Shown one piece after another: positions 58,581-64,000 of a DNA stretch of 64,000 bases. Every line of letters begins with the position of its first letter. Position 1 is the stretch's first letter. This DNA comes from Streptomyces sp. NBRC 110035 (GTDB lineage Bacteria; Actinomycetota; Actinomycetes; Streptomycetales; Streptomycetaceae). A model generated the notes under the pieces. The model saw only the letters and a list, made by a program, of their open reading frames with translations, ran no database searches and had not been told where the DNA came from. Location: the NCBI RefSeq assembly GCF_000829695.1, contig NZ_BBNN01000016.1, positions 62,001-126,000 of the forward strand, in the 5' to 3' direction. A program made the translations under genes and the position numbers.

Positions 58581-59819
58581 GTGGGCTCGGGAGGGTTGGA
58601 GCTGCCCCCTGGTGACGAGGGTCACGAGGGGAACTCCACGGAGGTCCCGCCCGGTGCGGTGTCCCTGGCGCGGCCGATGGACGCGGGCTCGATCGGGCCG
58701 GACCTGGACTGGGGCGTCGACGCCTGGCGCGAGGTGCGGACCCGTGCCCAGCGGGCCGGCCGTGCCTACATATGGCTGAACCTCGTGGAGCAGCGGCTGC
58801 GCTCGGTGGTGGCCGCGGTGCTGCGGCCCGTCTACGAGCCCGTCCACGGCGACGACTGGGTGGTCGCCGCCGCCGGACCCGCCGGGCAGGAGTGGGTGCA
58901 GCGGGCGGTCGCGGTGCGCGAGGTCAGCCGTCGCAAGGGCTATCTGCTCGACCCGGCCGACGACAACGTCGTCTCCTTCCTCACGCTCCCGCAGCTGCGG
59001 GAGCTGATGGTCCAGCACTGGCCCTGTTTCGAGCCGTACTTCGACGACCGCCGGGACGTCGAACTCGCCCTGGACGAGCTCGAGGTGACCCGCAACGTCG
59101 TCTCCCGCAACCGGGCGCTGTCCGAGGCGGTGCTGAACCAGGCCGAGCGGGCCTCCGCGCGGCTGCTGGAGATGCTCGGCGCGGACGGGGACGTGCCGTC
59201 CGCGCGCCGGCTGCCCGTCGACGCGGTGGAGGACCTGGTCGGCGACCGGTACGCGGACGTGGTCGCCGTCCACCCCGACCGCGTGCGGCTGCTGCGCCAG
59301 TTCCCGGCCGAGGACATCTTCGGCGGCGCCCGCCGCCTGGACGCCATCGGCATCGGCCTCAACCTGCTGGTGCAGAACTTCTCCGGGCGCCGCCTGGTGC
59401 GGCTCGCCGGGTCCGGCTGCCGGGTGCGGCTGCTGTTCCTGAACCCGGCCTCCAGCGCGGTCAAGCGCCGCGAGCGTGAACTCGGCCTCAAGCGAGGGGA
59501 GCTGGGCCGCGCGGTCGAGATGAACATCCTGCACATGCGCCGGGTGCGCTCCCGGCTGCGCGATCCGGGCGCGTTCGAGATCCACGTCTACGACGAGACG
59601 CCCCGCTGTACGGCGTACCTCGTCGACGGGGACGGCGCCGACGGCGTCGGCGTGGTGCAGAGCCATCTGCGCCGGGCCCGGGGGATGGAGGCACCGGTGC
59701 TGGTGCTGCGCAACGGCAGCAAGGTGGTCAAACCGGGCGAGGCGGAAGAAGGTGGGCTGTTCCCCACGTACCGTGAGGAGTTCGAGCAGATGTGGGTGGA
59801 TTCCCGCCCGGTGTCGTGA
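58581..59819 (+). CDS. SAV2148-family HEPN domain protein (DUF5919-like C-terminus)
   Basis: A 412-residue cytosolic protein. GTG 58581 is preferred because the conserved opening GSGGLELPPGDEG follows it; earlier in-frame TTG/GTG codons exist. The N-terminal half (about 60-215) is a Swt1-like HEPN-type helical region (LNLVEQRLRSVVAAVL through RASARLLEMLG). The usual R-x4-6-H RNase motif is not evident; the place reads TRNVVSRNRALS. The C-terminal half (about 240-400) has VRLLFLNPASSAVKRRERELG and YDETPRCTAYLVDGD as in DUF5919. Widely conserved in Streptomyces; function unknown. Confidence 0.82.
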   Translation: MGSGGLELPPGDEGHEGNSTEVPPGAVSLARPMDAGSIGPDLDWGVDAWREVRTRAQRAGRAYIWLNLVEQRLRSVVAAVLRPVYEPVHGDDWVVAAAGPAGQEWVQRAVAVREVSRRKGYLLDPADDNVVSFLTLPQLRELMVQHWPCFEPYFDDRRDVELALDELEVTRNVVSRNRALSEAVLNQAERASARLLEMLGADGDVPSARRLPVDAVEDLVGDRYADVVAVHPDRVRLLRQFPAEDIFGGARRLDAIGIGLNLLVQNFSGRRLVRLAGSGCRVRLLFLNPASSAVKRRERELGLKRGELGRAVEMNILHMRRVRSRLRDPGAFEIHVYDETPRCTAYLVDGDGADGVGVVQSHLRRARGMEAPVLVLRNGSKVVKPGEAEEGGLFPTYREEFEQMWVDSRPVS

Positions 59820-59921
59820 ACCGTTCGTGACGGTAAGCGGAATGCGACCCTCGGGTTGTCAGTGGTGCGTGCGAAGGTAAGAAGCACCGGGGGAACGCAC
59901 CACACGGAAGGGGGGCCGCCC

Positions 59922-60644
59922 ATGGGCTGGCACCGGGAGCTGCTGATCGGCTTCGACCTCGAGACGACGGGCACCGACCCGCACGAGGCGCGCATCGTCA
60001 CGGGAGCCGTGATCGAGGTCAGGGACGGAGTGCCGCAGGGGTGCAGGGAGTGGCTGGCCGACCCCGGCGTGCCCATCCCGGCGGACGCGGTGGCGGTCCA
60101 CGGCATCAGCGGCGAGCGGGCCGCGGCCGAGGGGAGCCCCGCCGACCAGGTCGCCGACCAGGTCGCCGACGTCCTCGCCGGCCACTGGAGCGCGGGCGTC
60201 CCGGTCGTCGCCTACAACGCCACGTTCGATTTGTCCCTGCTCTCCGCCGAACTGCGGCGGTACGGGCTGCCGTCGCTGAGTGACCGGCTGGGCGGCAGGG
60301 AGCCCGCCCCGGTCGTCGATCCGTACACGATCGACCGCAGCGTCGACCGCTACCGCCGAGGCAAGCGCAACCTGGAGGCAGTCTGCGCGGAGTACGGCGT
60401 CGCTCTCGACTCCGCGCACGACGCGGCGGCCGACGCCCTCGCCGCCGCCCGGCTGGCCCGCGCGATAGCCGACCGCCACCCGGGGGTCGCGGCGCTCGGC
60501 CCGGCGGAGCTGCACCGCCGCCAGATCGAGTGGTACGCCGCATGGGCGGCGGACTTCCAGAGCTTCCTGCGCCGCAAGGGCGACGCCACCGCGACGATCG
60601 ACGGCACCTGGCCCCTGCGCGAGCCCGCGGGCTCGCGCATCTGA
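59922..60644 (+). CDS. DEDDh 3'-5' exonuclease (DNA polymerase III epsilon-like)
   Basis: A 240-residue exonuclease starting at ATG 59922. ExoI is FDLETTGTD (Asp/Glu), ExoII is YNATFDLSLL (Asp), and ExoIII is HDAAADALAAA with His and Asp, giving a complete DEDDh set. It probably acts on DNA in proofreading or repair; stand-alone forms are common in actinobacteria. It is 102 bases downstream of the HEPN gene on the same strand. Confidence 0.92.
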   Translation: MGWHRELLIGFDLETTGTDPHEARIVTGAVIEVRDGVPQGCREWLADPGVPIPADAVAVHGISGERAAAEGSPADQVADQVADVLAGHWSAGVPVVAYNATFDLSLLSAELRRYGLPSLSDRLGGREPAPVVDPYTIDRSVDRYRRGKRNLEAVCAEYGVALDSAHDAAADALAAARLARAIADRHPGVAALGPAELHRRQIEWYAAWAADFQSFLRRKGDATATIDGTWPLREPAGSRI

Positions 60645-60696
60645 CCGGGGCCCGGATCGGGGCCGGGGCCAAGGGCCGGGTCGGAGAAGGGCCGAG

Positions 60697-61563
60697 TCAG
60701 AAGGGGTGCCAGCGGACCGTCGGGTCGCCGTCGCGCAGGGACGCCACCCGGCGTTCGAACTCGGCCAGGGCCTTCGGATTGCTCGGGGCGTGCTGGGCGA
60801 CCCAGGCGCAGCTGGCCGTCTCGCGCGCGCCGCGCAGCACCGCGCAGCCCTCCCACTCGCGCACGTCCCAGCCGTAGGTCCCGGTGAAGGACGCGTACGC
60901 CTGCGCCGGCAGCCCGTAGCGGTCGTGGGAGAGGGCCATGACCACCAGGTCGTGCTCGCGCAGATCCGCGGAGAAGGTCTCCAGGTCGACCAGGACCGGC
61001 CCGTCCGGCCCGACGTGCACGTTCCGCGGCAGCGCGTCCCCGTGGATCGGCCCCGGCGGCAGACGGGGTGTCAGGGCCGCGGCGGCCGCCGCGAAACCGT
61101 CGCGCCGCTCGCGCAGATATGCCGCGTCCTCGGGGGCGATCGCCTCGCCCGCGAGCCGCAGCCAGCGTTCCACGCCGCCCAGCAGCTCGCGGGGCGGCAG
61201 CCCGAAGGCGGGAGGGGGAAGGGCGTGGACCACCCGCAGCAGTGCGGCCAGATCCCGGGGTTCGGCGGGCCGCACCGGCGCGGGCAGCCGGTGCCAGACC
61301 GTCACCGGGTGGCCCTCGACCAGCAGTGCCTGCGGCCGCGCCGCCCGCACCGCCGGCACCTTCTCCTCGGCGAGCCACAGCGCGATCGCCATCTCCCGGC
61401 GGGCGCGCTCCAGCAGGCCGCTGTCGCGGCCCACCTTGACGACCAGGTCGCCGGAGGCGAACACCGCGTTCTCGCCCAGGGCGAGCAGTCGCGCCTCCCC
61501 GGCCGCGCGTCCCGGCAGCACGTCCGCCGCCGCCAGGACGTCCCGCGCCCGTGCCTCGTCCAT
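60697..61563 (-). CDS. Aminoglycoside-phosphotransferase family protein (intact catalytic site)
   Basis: A 288-residue APH-fold kinase starting at ATG 61563. The N-lobe has [11 protein letters not shown] (ATP Lys). The catalytic loop is [14 protein letters not shown] with Asp and Asn present, and the metal Asp is in [17 protein letters not shown]. The substrate is unknown; these range from aminoglycosides to small hydroxylated metabolites. It is divergent from the macrolide glycosyltransferase across 190 bases. In contrast to the gene at 47390-48367, all key residues are retained. Confidence 0.85.
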   Translation of the reverse strand: MDEARARDVLAAADVLPGRAAGEARLLALGENAVFASGDLVVKVGRDSGLLERARREMAIALWLAEEKVPAVRAARPQALLVEGHPVTVWHRLPAPVRPAEPRDLAALLRVVHALPPPAFGLPPRELLGGVERWLRLAGEAIAPEDAAYLRERRDGFAAAAAALTPRLPPGPIHGDALPRNVHVGPDGPVLVDLETFSADLREHDLVVMALSHDRYGLPAQAYASFTGTYGWDVREWEGCAVLRGARETASCAWVAQHAPSNPKALAEFERRVASLRDGDPTVRWHPF

Positions 61564-61720
61564 CCGCCCGCCTCCGTGCCTGTGCCTGGTCCCGCGCTCG
61601 TGTGCGCCCTCGGTCAGTGTCCCATTCGCACAGGTCGGCGACGTGCGCGGTGTCCGTCGGTGGTGGGCTGCGGGTGGGACGGCCGCCGCGGGGGGCCGTC
61701 GCGCACCCCCAACCGATTGC

Positions 61721-61734
61721 ACGATACGTATCGT
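61721..61734. promoter_or_regulatory. Perfect palindromic operator upstream of the glycosyltransferase
   Basis: ACGATACGTATCGT, a 14-base perfect palindrome 20 bases before the ATG at 61754, overlapping the likely promoter. It has the form of a TetR-family operator, but no TetR gene is adjacent. Confidence 0.7.
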
Positions 61735-61753
61735 CTCGTCTAGGGTTCGGGGC

Positions 61754-62953
61754 ATGACCAGTCCCGCTCACATCGCCATGTTCTCCATCGCCGCCCACGG
61801 CCACGTGAACCCGAGCCTCGAGGTGATCCGCGAGCTCGTGGCGCGCGGCCACCGGGTGACGTACGCGATCCCCCCGGTCTTCGCGGACAAGGTCGCCGGG
61901 ACCGGCGCCGAGGTGAAGCCCTGGAACTCCGTCCTCCCCGGGCCGGACGACGACCCGGGGGACTGGGGCACCACCCTGCTGGACAACGTCGAACCGTTCC
62001 TCGACGACGCCGTCCAGGCCCTCCCGCAGCTGACGAAGGCGTACGAGGGGGACACCCCCGACCTGGTGCTGCACGACATCACCTCGTACCCGGCACGCGT
62101 GCTCGGCCACCGCTGGGGTGTGCCCGTGGTCTCCCTCTCACCGAACCTCGTCGCCTGGGAGGGGTACGAGAAGGAGGTCGGCGAGCCGATGTGGGAGGAG
62201 CCGCTCAGGACCGAGCGCGGCCGGGCCTACTACGCCCGCTTCCACGCCTGGCTGGAGGAGAACGGGATCAGCACGCACCCCGACCCGTTCGTGGGCCGGC
62301 CGGCGCGCTCCCTCGTCCTGATCCCCAAGGTACTGCAGCCGAACGCCGACCGGGTCGACGAGAGCACGCACACGTTCGTCGGCGCCTGCCAGGGCGACCG
62401 CGACGCGGAGGGGGAGTGGCAGCGGCCGGCCGGTGCGCAGAAGGTCGTCCTGGTGTCGCTCGGATCGTCGTTCACCAAGCAGCCCGGCTTCTACCGGGAG
62501 TGCGTCAGGGCGTTCGGCGACCTGCCCGGGTGGCACCTGGTGCTCCAGATCGGCAAGCACGTCGACCCCGCCGAGCTGGGCGACGTGCCGGCCGGCGTCG
62601 AGGTGCGGTCCTGGGTGCCGCAGCTCGCGGTCCTGAGGCAGGCCGACCTGTTCGTCACCCACGCGGGCGCCGGCGGCAGCCAGGAAGGGCTGGCCACGGC
62701 CACGCCGATGATCGCCGTGCCGCAGGCCGTGGACCAGTTCGGCAACGCGGACATGCTCCAGGGCCTCGGTGTCGCCCGGCATCTCCCCATGGAGGAGGCC
62801 ACCGCCGAGGCCCTCGGCGCGGCGGCCCTCGATCTCGTCGGCGACCCGGAAGTCGCCCGCCGGCTGAACGAGATCCGGGCCGGGACGGCCGAGGAGGGCG
62901 GCACCCGCAGGGCGGCCGACCTCATCGAGGCGGAGCTGCCGCAGCGCGGCTAG
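61754..62953 (+). CDS. mgt: Macrolide-inactivating-type UDP-glycosyltransferase (Mgt/OleD-like)
   Basis: A 399-residue GT1 (GT-B) glycosyltransferase. The N-domain carries the catalytic His in [16 protein letters not shown] (about 13-15). The C-domain donor motif is [30 protein letters not shown]. Overall resemblance is to Streptomyces Mgt and OleD, which inactivate macrolides by glucosylating the desosamine 2'-OH. Whether this protein uses macrolides or other phenolic or terpene acceptors is unproven. A 16-base perfect stem terminator follows it. The promoter contains a palindromic operator, consistent with induction by a small molecule. Confidence 0.88.
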   Translation: MTSPAHIAMFSIAAHGHVNPSLEVIRELVARGHRVTYAIPPVFADKVAGTGAEVKPWNSVLPGPDDDPGDWGTTLLDNVEPFLDDAVQALPQLTKAYEGDTPDLVLHDITSYPARVLGHRWGVPVVSLSPNLVAWEGYEKEVGEPMWEEPLRTERGRAYYARFHAWLEENGISTHPDPFVGRPARSLVLIPKVLQPNADRVDESTHTFVGACQGDRDAEGEWQRPAGAQKVVLVSLGSSFTKQPGFYRECVRAFGDLPGWHLVLQIGKHVDPAELGDVPAGVEVRSWVPQLAVLRQADLFVTHAGAGGSQEGLATATPMIAVPQAVDQFGNADMLQGLGVARHLPMEEATAEALGAAALDLVGDPEVARRLNEIRAGTAEEGGTRRAADLIEAELPQRG

Positions 62954-62962
62954 GGCCCGGAG

Positions 62963-63000
62963 CGGGAAGGGGCACGGCCGGAACGCCGTGCCCCTTCCCG
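62963..63000. terminator. Strong hairpin terminator after mgt
   Basis: CGGGAAGGGGCACGGC (62963-62978), loop CGGAAC, then its exact complement to 63000: a 16-base perfect stem starting 10 bases after the stop codon. Confidence 0.85.
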
Positions 63001-63365
63001 CCCTCTCGGCGCGTCCACGGGGTCGGCCCCGCACCCGCTCGCCCTCGTCCGCGCCGTGGTCCGTGCCCGTTCCCCGACCCGGATCCTGGTCCACACCCCC
63101 TTCGCCACCGGCGCGCCCGCGTGCCCGGCACGGCGGGCCGTCCCCCGTCGCGCGGCGTGTGCGGGCTCTCCGCCGCCCTGTCCTGGCCGGAGCCGCCCAC
63201 CAGCGGCACGTACACGAAGGCGGCGTTCCGTCCCTCGTGTCCCCCCTGTCCCGACCGGGCCGCGCGAGGCGCCCGGGCTCACCGCCTGCTCACGGAAGCC
63301 GGCCGGCGCGGCCCGCACGTCGCGCCCGCCCCCACGGGGTACGACGGCCGTCCTAGGGTGTGCGG
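63001..63365. other. 365-base interval between mgt terminator and the DUF1697 gene
   Basis: No gene or clear repeat is seen; open frames lack a coding third-position pattern or recognisable domains. The right end should hold the DUF1697 promoter. Confidence 0.5.
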
Positions 63366-63941
63366 ATGGCGACGACATACGCGGCACTGCTGCGCGGCAT
63401 CAACGTGGGCGGCAGCAGAAAGGTCCCCATGGCCGACCTGCGCACCCTGATGGAGGGCCTCGGCCACGACGCGGTCCGCACCCATCTCCAAAGCGGCCAG
63501 GCCGTGTTCACCACCAGGAGCGACGGGCCGGGGGACGAGAGCGCGGACCCGGCCGAGGAGGTGCTGGCCGCCGGACTCGCCGACGCCGTCGAGCGGCACT
63601 TCGGCTTCGCCGTCGACGTGATCGTGCGCGACCACGCCTATCTGCGGGCGGTCGTCGACGCCTGTCCTTTCCCGGCCGCCGAGCCGGCGCCCAAGCAGGT
63701 GCACGTCACCTACTTCTCCGCTGCCGTCGACGCCGACCGTTTCGCGCACATCGACCGGGCGGCCCACCTGCCCGAGGAGTTCCGCCTCGGCGACCGTGCC
63801 CTGTACCTGTACGCCCCGGACGGCCTGGGCCGCTCCAGGCTCGCCGAGCGCCTGGCCGCGCCCCGGACCACCCGGGGCGTCATCGCCACCACCCGCAACT
63901 GGAACACCGTCGTCAAGCTCATGGAGCTCACCCGTGACTGA
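63366..63941 (+). CDS. DUF1697 family protein
   Basis: A 191-residue protein with the DUF1697 signature YAALLRGINVGGSRKVPMADLR (about 4-25), the LQSGQAVF strand and the C-terminal RNWNTVVKLMEL. Start at ATG 63366; a GTG two codons earlier is possible. The function is unknown. The next gene starts within its last codons (GTG 63934), so they are probably co-transcribed. Confidence 0.9.
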   Translation: MATTYAALLRGINVGGSRKVPMADLRTLMEGLGHDAVRTHLQSGQAVFTTRSDGPGDESADPAEEVLAAGLADAVERHFGFAVDVIVRDHAYLRAVVDACPFPAAEPAPKQVHVTYFSAAVDADRFAHIDRAAHLPEEFRLGDRALYLYAPDGLGRSRLAERLAAPRTTRGVIATTRNWNTVVKLMELTRD

Positions 63942-64000
63942 CCCGTGCACCGCCGCCGCAGCAGCAGCCGCAGCAGCGGCCGTCGAGGCCGAACTGAAAC
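63934..64000 (+). CDS. Start of an unidentified protein, truncated by the window end
   Basis: GTG 63934 overlaps the DUF1697 stop by eight bases and opens a frame that runs to the end: VTDPCTA, ten or so alanines encoded by a GCN repeat, then VEAELK. The polyalanine start followed by an acidic helix is common in actinobacterial regulators and maleylpyruvate-isomerase-like proteins, but no family can be named. Confidence 0.45.
   Translation, partial: MTDPCTAAAAAAAAAAVEAELK

Overview
The window is a Streptomyces chromosomal segment. Base composition is very G+C-rich with GC-biased third codon positions. Recognisable Streptomyces hallmarks are a two-domain geosmin synthase, a CprB-type gamma-butyrolactone-receptor homologue, a cvnABCD conservon, a Streptomyces subtilisin inhibitor and the TreY/TreZ/GlgX trehalose set. 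From memory, the order (hemG-hemQ, an SCO6045-type DUF692 protein, murC-msrB, cprB, geosmin synthase) matches the SCO604x to SCO609x stretch of S. coelicolor. No rRNA, tRNA, transposase, prophage or CRISPR array was seen. Almost everything looks like ordinary vertically inherited chromosome.

Layout. 1-7800: end of an unidentified gene, a CoA-disulfide-reductase-like flavoprotein with a DUF4349 lipoprotein, hemG-hemQ (end of coproporphyrin-type heme synthesis), a secreted tripeptidyl-aminopeptidase-like hydrolase and a TIGR04222 membrane protein. 7899-13500: a DUF692 (MNIO) enzyme paired with that TIGR04222 protein, small conserved proteins, a PTH2-like protein, a zinc-ribbon-like peptide, a polysaccharide deacetylase lipoprotein, and an ArsR/SRPBCC pair. 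13552-19935: a frameshifted PhoX-type phosphatase, a slipin, an overlapping SulP transporter/carbonic anhydrase pair and ZapE. 19973-23425: a pyrimidine-reductase-like protein, a conserved 157-residue protein, murC and msrB. 23507-32041: a GT-C-like membrane protein, a cytochrome b/molybdopterin oxidoreductase, a methyltransferase, two nucleotide-sugar-type transferases, a two-component system and a sugar epimerase; this looks like an uncharacterised glycoconjugate locus.

32042-36468: a decayed histidine kinase followed by a complete OpuC-type osmolyte ABC transporter. 36619-41775: cvnABCD behind an orphan sugar-binding lipoprotein. 42485-48367: cprB with a putative operator, an ARMT1/DUF89 protein, geosmin synthase geoA, a tiny peptide gene and a phosphotransferase-fold protein that lacks its catalytic residues. 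48426-58223: treZ, an FHA protein, a subtilisin inhibitor, an M14 peptidase, treY and glgX; together the three sugar enzymes turn glycogen or maltodextrin into trehalose. 58581-64000: a SAV2148-type HEPN protein, a DEDDh exonuclease, an intact aminoglycoside-phosphotransferase-like gene, a macrolide glycosyltransferase behind a perfect operator palindrome, a DUF1697 protein and a truncated last gene.

The items most worth follow-up are the MNIO/TIGR04222 pair, the pseudokinase with its 33-residue peptide downstream of geoA, the predicted CprB site, the glycoconjugate locus and the two decayed genes. No wholly new defence or mobile system was found.
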